A stretch of DNA of 13,416 bases from an uncultured Collinsella sp. (GCA_902478985.1 CABSNH010000033.1:1-13416); one strand, 5' to 3'; positions 6,702 to 13,017 are shown, counted from the first letter of the stretch. Program-made: numbers and translations. Notes: generated by a model not told the origin, from the sequence alone.

Positions 6702-6804
6702 ATGTTGATGAGTTAACAAATATGGCGTGCGGGGCTTGCGGTCGCTGGGTACGGCTAAGATGTTTACCCGTTAGCATTATGCAAGCGAAAGGCGGTCGTC
6801 TCCC

Positions 6805-7254
6805 ATGCAACAGAGCGACGAGACACGTTTCGAGGACTTTGTCGGACTGATCAGCGGACTCTACAAGGAGATTCAGCGCATTAAGACATCTGAGGGCGCA
6901 AGGCTGGGCCTTAAGGGCTCCGACATCATGTGCCTGTACTATCTTGAGCGCAGCAAGGACGGCCTGACTGGCGCCGACCTCGCCCGCATGGCAGGCGTGA
7001 CTCGCGCTGCCGTCTCGCGCACGCTGGCGCATCTGGAGGAGGGCGGCTACGTCGAGGTCGACGATTCGGCCGACGCCGCCGTTAAGTATCGCGCCCCGGT
7101 TCGCCTGACCACGTTGGGCGGCGAGAGCATGAACGAGGCCGATTGCATTATTCGTGAAGTGCTCGACACCACCGGTAAGGCCATGGGCGTGGAGCAGCGT
7201 GAGCAGATGTATGCATCGCTGCGTACGATTCTCAACACCTTGCGCGAGCTGTAG
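6805..7254 (+). CDS. MarR-family transcriptional regulator
   Basis: This 149-residue protein has the MarR layout: N-terminal dimerisation helices (about 8-35), a winged helix-turn-helix with LTGADLARMAGVTRAAVSRT at 54-73, a recognition helix and hairpin wing (to ~103), and a C-terminal helix closing the dimer interface. It should bind DNA as a dimer and respond to a small ligand. ATG 6805 has a modest AAAGG at 6788-6792, rather far upstream. Its own upstream region holds two overlapping dyads, GGGTA/TACCC (6747-6751, 6765-6769) and GCTAA/TTAGC (6754-6758, 6771-6775), possible autoregulatory sites. The next gene encodes a DegV/FakB protein, so a role in fatty acid metabolism like FabT is conceivable, but the ligand cannot be inferred. 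Confidence 0.88.
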   Translation: MQQSDETRFEDFVGLISGLYKEIQRIKTSEGARLGLKGSDIMCLYYLERSKDGLTGADLARMAGVTRAAVSRTLAHLEEGGYVEVDDSADAAVKYRAPVRLTTLGGESMNEADCIIREVLDTTGKAMGVEQREQMYASLRTILNTLREL

Positions 7255-7373
7255 GGCCGCCTGGGCATTTGCTTCCCATTAACAACTGCATCGTCCCGTT
7301 TAAACGCGTATACCGTGCCGGGGCATTGCTGTCAAAATTCCCTGCGCGGGACCTGCGCAAGAAAGGATTCGTT

Positions 7374-8228
7374 ATGTCCGTCCGCATTATTACCGATTCC
7401 GCAAGCGATATGTCGCCGGCCGAGCACCCAGCACTGGCCGTTTTGCCGCTGTCCGTCACCTTTGGCACCGATGTGTACATGGATGGCATCGACATCGATC
7501 ACCAGCGCTTTTACGAGATGCTCGTGGAGCGCGATGAGCTGCCCAAGACCGGCCAGGTCAACCCGTACGCGTTTTCGCAGGCGATTGCCAAGGTTCGTGA
7601 AGCCGGCGATGAGGCTGTGATTATTACCGTGGGCGCTAAGCTATCAGGCACCAATCAGAGTGCCCGTACCGCACTCGCCGAGGCGCCGGGCGGCGACGTG
7701 TACGTGGTGGATAGCAATAACGTCACCCTGGGTGAGCGCGTCCTGGTCGAGTATGCGCTGCGCTTGGTGGACGAGGGGCAGGGCGCGGCCCAGATCGCGG
7801 CGGCGGTCGAGGCCGTGCGCGACCGCGTGGTGGTTATCGGCCTGCTCGAGACGCTGGAGTACTTGGTGCGCGGCGGCCGTCTGTCTGCTGCGGCCGGCGC
7901 CGTGGGTACGCTGCTCAACGTAAAGCCCGTGGTGGCTGTCGAGGACGGTCTGATCGTGCAGCTGGGAAAGGCGCGCGGTTCCAAGAACGGCCGCAATCTG
8001 CTGAACCAAAAGGTCGAAAAGGCGGGTGGCATCGACTTTTCCATGCCGCTGGCGCTCGGCTATACGGGCCTTTCGGATGCGGTGCTCAAGAAGTATATCG
8101 AGGACAGCGCGGCACTGTGGGCTGGCCACGCCGAGGGCGAACTGCCTGTTCACACCATCGGCGCCACCATCGGCACCCACGTAGGCCCCGGCGCCGTAGC
8201 CGTAGCCTTCTTCCAGCCCGCCAACTAA
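7374..8228 (+). CDS. DegV-family fatty-acid-binding protein (FakB-like)
   Basis: This 284-residue cytosolic protein matches DegV/FakB, which binds a free fatty acid and presents it to the kinase FakA for conversion to acyl-phosphate. Hallmarks in order are ITDSASDM (6-13), TGQVNP (59-64), GAKLSGTNQSA (87-97), VVDSNNVTLG (101-110), the conserved LEYLVRGGRLS (141-151), RGSKNG (171-176) and the C-terminal GTHVGPGA (267-274) that lines the acyl pocket. Length is typical. ATG 7374 is chosen because AAAGGA (7362-7367) is correctly spaced and the conserved beta-strand starts at residue 3; the frame is open back to 7269 but shows no similarity there. No fakA is adjacent. The gene sits 119 bases after marR on the same strand. 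Confidence 0.93.
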   Translation: MSVRIITDSASDMSPAEHPALAVLPLSVTFGTDVYMDGIDIDHQRFYEMLVERDELPKTGQVNPYAFSQAIAKVREAGDEAVIITVGAKLSGTNQSARTALAEAPGGDVYVVDSNNVTLGERVLVEYALRLVDEGQGAAQIAAAVEAVRDRVVVIGLLETLEYLVRGGRLSAAAGAVGTLLNVKPVVAVEDGLIVQLGKARGSKNGRNLLNQKVEKAGGIDFSMPLALGYTGLSDAVLKKYIEDSAALWAGHAEGELPVHTIGATIGTHVGPGAVAVAFFQPAN

Positions 8229-8241
8229 CCGACCCGCCAAC

Positions 8242-8331
8242 AAATGATCCCTTGGGGACGGAGGAAAACGGATCATCGACCGCACGGAGGTCGCGAATGA
8301 TCCGTTTTCCTCCGTCCCCAAGGGATCATTT
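8242..8331. repeat. 90-bp BIME-like element: two GGGGACGG palindromes in perfect inverted orientation
   Basis: Positions 8242-8276 are the exact reverse complement of 8297-8331 (35 bp). Each arm is itself a small palindrome, TGATCC...GGATCA in the left arm (8245-8250, 8270-8275), around GGGGACGG (8254-8261) or its complement CCGTCCCC (8312-8319). The 20-base centre adds CGACC/GGTCG (8277-8281, 8289-8293). Two REP-like units head to head is the architecture of bacterial interspersed mosaic elements. In RNA it would fold into a very stable hairpin between degV and the alkyltransferase-like gene. Confidence 0.85.
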
Positions 8332-8365
8332 CTTTATGCTGTTAATGCGGAGAAGGGAGCGAGCG

Positions 8366-8686
8366 ATGGCGTCTGAGGGCTTTTTTGAACGGGTGTACGA
8401 GGTGGTCGAGCAGATCCCCGAGGGAATGGTCGCCACGTATGGTCAGGTGGCGCTGCTTGCCGGTCGCGCGCGAAGTGCGCGGTACGTGGGGTATGCCCTG
8501 CATAGCAATCCGCGCCCCGGCGAGATTCCCTGTCACCGCGTGGTGTTTGCCGACGGCCGTATCTGTGAGGGTTTTGCTTTTGGCGGCCCCGATGCTCAAC
8601 GTGAGCTTTTGCTAGGGGAGGGTGTGGCGTTTAAGGACGACATGCACGCCGACTTGGCCGCCTGTCGCTGGCCAGCAGGGCTCTAG
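8366..8686 (+). CDS. MGMT/ATL-family protein (alkylguanine transferase DNA-binding domain only)
   Basis: At 106 residues this is only the C-terminal DNA-binding/active-site domain of O6-methylguanine-DNA methyltransferase. It shows the helix-turn-helix and arginine-finger region YGQVALLAGRARSARYVGYAL (25-45) and the active-site motif PCHRVV with C56. Short alkyltransferase-like (ATL) proteins usually replace that cysteine by Trp or Ala and flag alkylated bases for nucleotide excision repair; here the cysteine is kept, so direct dealkylation remains possible. ATG 8366 follows AGGGAG (8354-8359). The gene lies between a BIME-like repeat and a cluster of terminator-like hairpins, and is transcribed alone or by readthrough from degV. 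Family assignment is firm; catalysis is uncertain. Confidence 0.88.
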   Translation: MASEGFFERVYEVVEQIPEGMVATYGQVALLAGRARSARYVGYALHSNPRPGEIPCHRVVFADGRICEGFAFGGPDAQRELLLGEGVAFKDDMHADLAACRWPAGL

Positions 8687-8706
8687 CGGCTCTGCCGTGG
8701 CCAAAA

Positions 8707-8738
8707 CCACCACAAAGGTGCCTGCCTCCTTTGTGGTG
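8707..8738 (+). terminator. CCACCACAAAGG hairpin repeat after the MGMT-like gene
   Basis: CACCACAAAGG (8708-8718) and CCTTTGTGGTG (8728-8738) form a perfect 11-bp stem; the loop TGCCTGCCT is a variant of the TGCCTGTCC seen in the other copies. There is no T-run after it. An overlapping alternative stem, GGTGAACGTC (8735-8744) with GACGTTTCACC (8754-8764, one bulge), excludes full formation of the first. Confidence 0.6.
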
Positions 8739-8769
8739 AACGTCGTTATCGTTGACGTTTCACCAGATA

Positions 8770-8808
8770 AAACCTACCAAAATAAACCTGTCCCTTTTTG
8801 GTAGGTTT
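8770..8808. terminator. Bidirectional terminator-like hairpin, divergent member of the GTCCC family
   Basis: AAACCTACCAAAA (8770-8782) and TTTTGGTAGGTTT (8796-8808) form a perfect 13-bp stem around a loop containing CCTGTCCC (8787-8794). T-rich and A-rich flanks could terminate transcription from either side. Confidence 0.65.
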
Positions 8809-8889
8809 ACCGTAGCTAACTTATGGAGAAGCTATGATGGGGCATATTGACGCTATAAAGTAAACCATGGCGAACTATATTGTATTCAG

Positions 8890-9023
8890 CAACGGAGCAG
8901 GCAATAGGCGATGAAAAAGCCTGCCCTGTTGAGTTTGATTCGCATCCCTCCCCTCTGTGCGATTCAACGGTGTACTTCGGGAACGGGCCCGCTGGCAACT
9001 GACTGCCGGCGGGCCCGTTCCCG
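8890..9023 (+). ncRNA. Candidate structured RNA of three consecutive stem-loops
   Basis: This spacer contains three strong hairpins in a row. The first is CAACGG/GCAGGC with GCCTGC/CC/GTTG (8890-8902 with 8919-8931, two bulges). The second is TTGATTCGCA with TGCGATTCAA (8935-8944, 8958-8967, one mismatch) around a pyrimidine-only-but-one loop. The third is a 20-bp stem with one G-U (8978-8997, 9004-9023). Such ordered folding, without a convincing gene, suggests a small RNA or a complex 3' structure. I cannot match it to a known RNA family and see no clean promoter. Three tiny open frames (8834-8863, 8867-8914, 8911-9048) cross it but look uninformative. Confidence 0.4.
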
Positions 9024-9028
9024 TTTGT
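8978..9028 (+). terminator. Very stable 20-bp hairpin, terminator-like
   Basis: CGGGAACGGGCCCGCTGGCA (8978-8997) pairs with 9004-9023 over 20 bp with one wobble and a six-base loop; GTTTGT follows, a poor U-tract. It ends the candidate RNA and lies between convergent transcription from the left and trpS from the right. Confidence 0.5.
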
Positions 9029-9068
9029 CGGGGGAGTGCGATGGGTAGAGCCGAGCCGGTCGGGCACC

Positions 9069-9096
9069 AAAAAAGGCGGACGCCGTAGCGCCCGCC
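9069..9096 (-). terminator. Rho-independent terminator of trpS
   Basis: Read on the - strand, GGCGGGCGC pairs with GCGTCCGCC (one G-U) around a TACG tetraloop and is followed by TTTTTT (complement of 9069-9074). It lies 36 bases past the trpS stop, the classical position. Confidence 0.85.
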
Positions 9097-9131
9097 CTAA
9101 AGCAATCGGAAGTTCAAGTCAGCAGATCGGT

Positions 9132-10181
9132 TTAGTACACCATGCGCATGGCGTCCCGAACCTCGGCCAGGGTCTGCTCGGCGATCTCGTTGGCGCGACG
9201 GTTGCCCTCGTGCAGCACGTCTTTCACATAGTCCAGATCGTTCTCGTAGCGCTGGCGACGCTCGCGGATCGGCGCGAAGTACTCGTTGACGGCCTCGGTC
9301 ACGTACTTCTTGAGCTGGCCGGAGCCGCCCATGCCAATTTCCTCGGCAATCTCGACCTCGGAGCGGCCGGTGCAGATGGCAGCCGTCGAAAGCAGGCCGG
9401 ACACGCCGGGGCGGTTCTCGGGATCAAACGTGATCATGCGCTCGGAGTCGGTCTGGCTCTTCTTGATGCGCTTGGCCGTCTCCTTGGCGGTCATCGAGAT
9501 GTTGATGGCGTTGCCGTAGCTCTTGCTCATCTTGCGACCGTCCAGGCCGGGCAGCAGCGGGGTCTCGGACAGCAGCGCGTCGACCTCGGGGAACACCTTG
9601 CCGTAGCGGTTGTTAAAGCGGCGGGCGATGGTGCGGGTGAGCTCGATGTGCGGCAGCTGGTCGCGGCCGACGGGCACCACATTGCCCTTGCAGAACAGGA
9701 TGTCGCAGGCCTGGTGCACCGGGTAGGTGAGCAGAAGGCCGGTGAGCTCGTGGCCCGAGGCCTCCATCTCGGCCTTGACGGTGGGGTTGCGCGCCAGCTC
9801 GGCCTCGGAGACCAGCGACAGGAACGGCAGCATGAGCTGGTTGGCGGCGGGCACGGCGGAGTGCGCGTAAATCATGGTCTTGTCGGGGTCGATGCCGCAG
9901 GCAAGGTAGTCCATGACCATGTTGTACACGTTGTCCTGGATGTGCTCGGTGGTGTCGCGGTCGGTGATGACCTGGTAGTCGGCGATGAGCACGTTGGTCT
10001 TGGCGCCCATGTTCTGCAGCTCCACGCGGCCCTTGAGGGTGCCAAAGTAGTGGCCCAGGTGCAGGCGTCCGGTGGGGCGGTCACCGGTAAGCATGGTGAA
10101 CTTCTCGGGCGTTTTGGCCAGGCCATCGCGAATGGCGTTGCTCTTTTGCAGCGCGACTTCGTAGCTGTTCTCGTTTGGCAT
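9132..10181 (-). CDS. trpS: Tryptophanyl-tRNA synthetase
   Basis: This class Ic synthetase charges tRNA-Trp with tryptophan using ATP in the cytoplasm. The 349-residue chain has the Rossmann-fold signature GDRPTGRLHLGHY with the HIGH-type motif HLGH at 41-44, and KMSKS at 217-221. The central tryptophan/adenylate pocket sequence around AHSAVPAANQLMLPFLSLVS fits the family. Length matches bacterial TrpRS (330-350). The ATG at 10179-10181 is preceded on the same strand by AGGAG (complement of 10187-10191); the frame remains open to 10325 without similarity. It lies 159 bases downstream of the WecA-like gene on the same strand and may be partly co-transcribed with it. I see no T-box or trp leader upstream, so no tryptophan-responsive control is visible. 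Confidence 0.96.
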   Translation of the reverse strand: MPNENSYEVALQKSNAIRDGLAKTPEKFTMLTGDRPTGRLHLGHYFGTLKGRVELQNMGAKTNVLIADYQVITDRDTTEHIQDNVYNMVMDYLACGIDPDKTMIYAHSAVPAANQLMLPFLSLVSEAELARNPTVKAEMEASGHELTGLLLTYPVHQACDILFCKGNVVPVGRDQLPHIELTRTIARRFNNRYGKVFPEVDALLSETPLLPGLDGRKMSKSYGNAINISMTAKETAKRIKKSQTDSERMITFDPENRPGVSGLLSTAAICTGRSEVEIAEEIGMGGSGQLKKYVTEAVNEYFAPIRERRQRYENDLDYVKDVLHEGNRRANEIAEQTLAEVRDAMRMVY

Positions 10182-10340
10182 GATTGCTCCTAACGTATGT
10201 TCATGGGTCAAGATGATAACGCGTTTATTGAAGGGGCGAGACGTAAGTAGGCGAGGGGCGGGAGAGGGGCGGTATGTGCAATGGGTGCGGCGCGGCTGCG
10301 CATGGCCAGCGGCACCTGGGCACATGCTCGAAAGCTTATC
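10182..10340 (-). other. C-rich spacer between the WecA-like gene and trpS
   Basis: On the transcribed (-) strand this spacer is rich in C and poor in G, especially opposite 10231-10272, where the + strand has runs GGGG at 10233-10236, GGGG at 10255-10258, GGG at 10260-10262 and GGGG at 10266-10269. No intrinsic terminator is apparent after the WecA-like gene. A C-rich, G-poor RNA is what Rho uses, so Rho-dependent termination is possible. No confident trpS promoter was found. Confidence 0.35.
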
Positions 10341-11588
10341 CTAGAGCTTGCGGTGGCGCTCTTCTTTACGTTCCTCGGCTGCCTGCTCCTCCTGTTTAAA
10401 GGCGGGATCATCGGGGGTTACCAGCTCGTCTTCGTGCGTGCGCTTGTTGTAATGGTGGCGCAGCACGGGCTCAAACAGGTGCAGGTGCTTGGCAAAGGCC
10501 GCCGAGCCAATGGCGAGCACGGTAAAGATGAGGACGCGCATGGGGACCTCGACCTGATTGATGGCGGCGGCGCCGGCCGAAAGCATAATGCACCAGGCGT
10601 AGATAAGCAGTACGGCCTGCTTTTGGTTGTAGCCCTCTTGAATGAGGCGGTGGTGGATGTGGCCCTTGTCGGCCTGCCCGATGCTAATGTGGGCGCGCTT
10701 ACGGCGCACGATGGCGCTAAACGTATCGATGATGGGCACGCCGGCCACGATGAGCGGGATGATGAGCGAGGTGAGCGCGGCGGTGCGGCTCACGTTGAGC
10801 AGCGAGATGGAGCCCAGCGCAAAGCCCAGAAGCAGCGACCCCGAGTCGCCCAAGAAGATGCTCGCGGGGTTGAAGTTATAGCGCAAGAAGGCGAGGCACG
10901 AGCCAAAGAGCGCGATGGAGAGCGCGGCGGCGTCGATGCGGCCCGAGAGCACCGCGACCGAAAACATGGTGAACGACGCGATACCGCAGATACCCGTGGC
11001 CAGACCGTCGAGGCCGTCGATAAGGTTGATGATGTTGGTGAACGCCACCAGGTAGACCACAGTGATGGGGTAGGCGAGCCAGCCGAGCATGATCTCGCCG
11101 GGAGCAAACGGGTTGACGATGACGCCGATGCGCAGGCCGCCCACGCAGGCGATGAGCGCGGCGAGGGCCTGGCCGGCCAGCTTTTGCTTGGGCTTGAGCT
11201 GGTAGACGTCGTCGATCACGCCGGTCGCAAAGATGACGGTAAAAGAAAGTGCAAGTATGGGGTAGCTGATGTGCAGACGGGGGTGGGGCACCAAAGCGGG
11301 CGGCCAGCCCAGGTACCAGGTGCCTAGGATCTGAACAATGCAGGCGACGACGAGGCCCAAAAAGACTGCCGTGCCACCCATGCGCGGGATGGGTTTAGTG
11401 TTGATGCGGCGCTTGGAAGGATAATCGACGGCGTCGAGCTTGATTGCCAGGCGCTTGACCAGGGGCACCGCAAGGAAGGTCGTGATAAAAGCCGCGACCG
11501 CCACGCAAAGGTACGGTATGAAGCTCGTGGAGGAAGCCATGAATCGATAAACCGCCAAGCGTCGAAGGAAAAGGTCAAAGGATGCCAT
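10341..11588 (-). CDS. WecA/TagO-like undecaprenyl-phosphate sugar-1-phosphate transferase
   Basis: This 415-residue polytopic membrane enzyme of the MraY/WecA superfamily probably transfers GlcNAc-1-phosphate (or a related sugar phosphate) from UDP-sugar to undecaprenyl phosphate, starting teichoic acid or surface polysaccharide synthesis. Motifs are complete: D126/D127 (GVIDDVYQLK), NLIDGLDGLA at 188-197, FLGDSGS at 245-251, and the HIHHRL loop at 300-305 that separates WecA/TagO-type enzymes from MraY. About ten membrane helices are followed by a charged tail (residues ~380-415). No ribosome binding site precedes ATG 11588, but a promoter at 11598-11626 places the transcript start within about three bases of it, so the mRNA is probably leaderless; an internal ATG at 11540 is the alternative. 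The flippase at the left of the window could act later in the same pathway. Confidence 0.9.
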   Translation of the reverse strand: MASFDLFLRRLAVYRFMASSTSFIPYLCVAVAAFITTFLAVPLVKRLAIKLDAVDYPSKRRINTKPIPRMGGTAVFLGLVVACIVQILGTWYLGWPPALVPHPRLHISYPILALSFTVIFATGVIDDVYQLKPKQKLAGQALAALIACVGGLRIGVIVNPFAPGEIMLGWLAYPITVVYLVAFTNIINLIDGLDGLATGICGIASFTMFSVAVLSGRIDAAALSIALFGSCLAFLRYNFNPASIFLGDSGSLLLGFALGSISLLNVSRTAALTSLIIPLIVAGVPIIDTFSAIVRRKRAHISIGQADKGHIHHRLIQEGYNQKQAVLLIYAWCIMLSAGAAAINQVEVPMRVLIFTVLAIGSAAFAKHLHLFEPVLRHHYNKRTHEDELVTPDDPAFKQEEQAAEERKEERHRKL

Positions 11589-11597
11589 GCCGCAAAG

Positions 11598-11626
11598 GGT
11601 ATAGCTGACCCATGATACTCGACCAA
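11598..11626 (-). promoter_or_regulatory. Promoter giving a leaderless WecA-like mRNA
   Basis: On the - strand TTGGTC (11621-11626) and TATACC (11598-11603) are 17 bases apart. Initiation 6-7 bases beyond the -10 box falls near 11590-11591, and the ATG begins at 11588. This explains the missing ribosome binding site. Confidence 0.5.
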
Positions 11627-11774
11627 GGAGGGTGTGAGGAATTGCACGGGGCGATAATCACGTGCTTACCAGATATTCGAGTGATGGTGAGGTTCTGCCT
11701 GGTGCCCTTTGGAGATCTTGGCGGGATTTGCAATGGCGAGTTTCGGCAAAAGAAAACCACCCCCCACGTTACGA

Positions 11775-11801
11775 AAATGAACCCACCTAAAACAGGTGGG
11801 T
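11775..11801 (-). terminator. Terminator of the - strand structured RNA
   Basis: On the - strand ACCCACCT (complement of 11794-11801) pairs with AGGTGGGT (complement of 11781-11788), a perfect 8-bp stem with a five-base loop, followed by TCATTTTC. Moderately good intrinsic terminator. Confidence 0.65.
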
Positions 11802-11918
11802 GCCCTCATCGACTGTTCCAGCGTCCTTAACAACGAAGGATACCTGTACTAGGTACGACTGTGTGGGCTCCCTAAATAAACGCGACGGTTCACCCAGTTG
11901 CTCCGCGGGGGGCGGAAT
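11781..11918 (-). ncRNA. Candidate structured RNA, possibly 6S RNA (ssrS)
   Basis: The - strand has a TATGAT -10 box (complement of 11925-11930) with a weak CTGGAA -35 box 17 bases upstream, predicting a start near 11918. Downstream are TCCGC/GCGGA, then adjacent hairpins TACCT/AGGTA (around 11847) and TCCTT/AAGGA, and finally the segment GAGGGCACCCACCT leading into the terminator. That 3' end, and the hairpin-then-AACAGT order before it, resemble what I remember of 6S RNAs of Gram-positive bacteria. I could not draw the long rod with central bubble that defines 6S RNA, so the family name is tentative; that the segment encodes some non-coding RNA is better supported. No convincing protein frame is present. 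Confidence 0.5.
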
Positions 11919-11955
11919 ACCTACATCATAAAGCGGCACTTTGTGGATTCCAGTC

Positions 11956-11984
11956 TTGACATTACAAAAATCGTGTCGGACGAT
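11956..11984 (+). promoter_or_regulatory. Promoter for the PflX-type radical SAM gene
   Basis: A perfect TTGACA (11956-11961) is followed after 17 bases by GACGAT (11979-11984), a three-of-six -10 box. It points to the radical SAM gene, giving a leader of about 78 bases. It runs back to back with the - strand RNA promoter. Confidence 0.45.
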
Positions 11985-12068
11985 TACGGCGCCTTGGGGC
12001 TCGAGCCGTCTGTGTGGTTGGTCCCATTGCGTTTGAGCTGCTGAATCGTTGTTTTGGAGCATGTTTTT

Positions 12069-13007
12069 ATGCCGACGTCGTTGACCGAACTTTTTTCGCC
12101 CGCCTGCCATTTGTGTCCGCGCCGTTGCGGTGCGGCGCGCGATGAGGGCGCGCACGGCGTATGCGGTGCTAACGACACGCTCAAAGTGGCCCGCGCGGCG
12201 CTTCATATGTGGGAGGAGCCGCCTATCTCGGGCGAAGCCGGTTCGGGTACGATCTTCTTTAGCGGTTGCTCGCTCAAATGCGTCTATTGCCAGAACCACG
12301 AGATCTCGACGGGCAATTTTGGGCTTGAGATTTCGCCCGAGCGTCTGATCGAGATTATGTTGGAGCTGCAGGACCAGGGCGCCAACAATATTAACTTGGT
12401 AACGGCGACACACTACGCGCACCTGCTGCCGACTGCGATTGCTGCGGCACGGGCGCGTGGGCTGGCCATCCCAATCGTCTACAATACGAGCGGTTATGAG
12501 CGTGCGAGTGCCGTGGCGGCGCTCGGCGATCTGGTCGATGTGTGGCTTACCGACTTTAAATATGCCGATGCGGGGCTTGCGCAGTCGCTCTCTCATATTC
12601 AGGACTACCCGCGTGTGGCCGTGTCGGGCCTGGCCCAAATGGCGCGCGAGATTGAGCGCCGCGGGGGAGAGCTGGTGGACGAGGACGGGCTCATGAAGCG
12701 CGGCATGATCGTGCGCCATCTGGTACTGCCGGGACATGCAGACGATTCGTGTCGCGTGCTGGACCTGGTGTGGCAGACGGTGGGTGATGTGCCGATCTCG
12801 GTCATGAACCAGTACACGCCCAATGCGCTCATGCGCGAGCAGGGCGGTGACCTGGCACGCGCCGTGACGCGCGAGGAGTACGAGCAGGTGCTCGACCATG
12901 CTGACGACCTGGGCTTTACGACGATGTTCTGGCAAGAGGGCGGCGCGGTAGACGAGAGCTTCACCCCAGCGTTCGACACCACCGGCGTCCTTACCAGCGC
13001 AAAGTAG
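12069..13007 (+). CDS. Radical SAM protein, PflX type (COG1313, PFL-activating-enzyme homologue)
   Basis: This 312-residue cytosolic protein carries the radical SAM triad C67-x3-C71-x2-C74 in GCSLKCVYCQNHEIS, which ligates the [4Fe-4S] cluster that cleaves S-adenosylmethionine. An N-terminal Cys set, C13-x2-C16-x3-C20 with C32 (PACHLCPRRCG...GVCG), probably holds a second cluster. The stretch ARAALHMWEEPPISG and GSGTIFFSGC are typical of the PflX group, homologues of pyruvate formate-lyase activase whose substrate is not established to my knowledge. ATG 12069 follows GGAG (12056-12059). It is a single gene with its own promoter, followed by a palindromic repeat and a tRNA gene. No glycyl-radical enzyme lies nearby, so its partner is unknown. 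Confidence 0.9.
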   Translation: MPTSLTELFSPACHLCPRRCGAARDEGAHGVCGANDTLKVARAALHMWEEPPISGEAGSGTIFFSGCSLKCVYCQNHEISTGNFGLEISPERLIEIMLELQDQGANNINLVTATHYAHLLPTAIAAARARGLAIPIVYNTSGYERASAVAALGDLVDVWLTDFKYADAGLAQSLSHIQDYPRVAVSGLAQMAREIERRGGELVDEDGLMKRGMIVRHLVLPGHADDSCRVLDLVWQTVGDVPISVMNQYTPNALMREQGGDLARAVTREEYEQVLDHADDLGFTTMFWQEGGAVDESFTPAFDTTGVLTSAK

Positions 13008-13017
13008 CGCGCACACG

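Noticed and set aside
7269..7373. Upstream extension of the DegV protein
   Set aside because: No conservation and no ribosome binding site; MSVRIITDSAS is the usual family start.
8834..9048. Cascade of tiny open frames (9, 15 and 45 codons), the last two overlapping at ATGA, resembling leader peptides
   Set aside because: Only the first has a GGAG site; there is no downstream gene on this strand to regulate, and the longest frame is mostly the encoded 20-bp hairpin.
9036..11327. Two long + strand open frames opposite trpS (9036-10193) and the WecA-like gene (10281-11327)
   Set aside because: Gly/Val/His- or Asp/Arg/Glu-rich translations without recognisable domains; both cover clear genes with full catalytic motifs on the - strand.
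11787..13016. 409-codon open frame opposite the PflX-type gene
   Set aside because: Arg/His-rich shadow; the + strand frame has both cysteine clusters of the radical SAM family.
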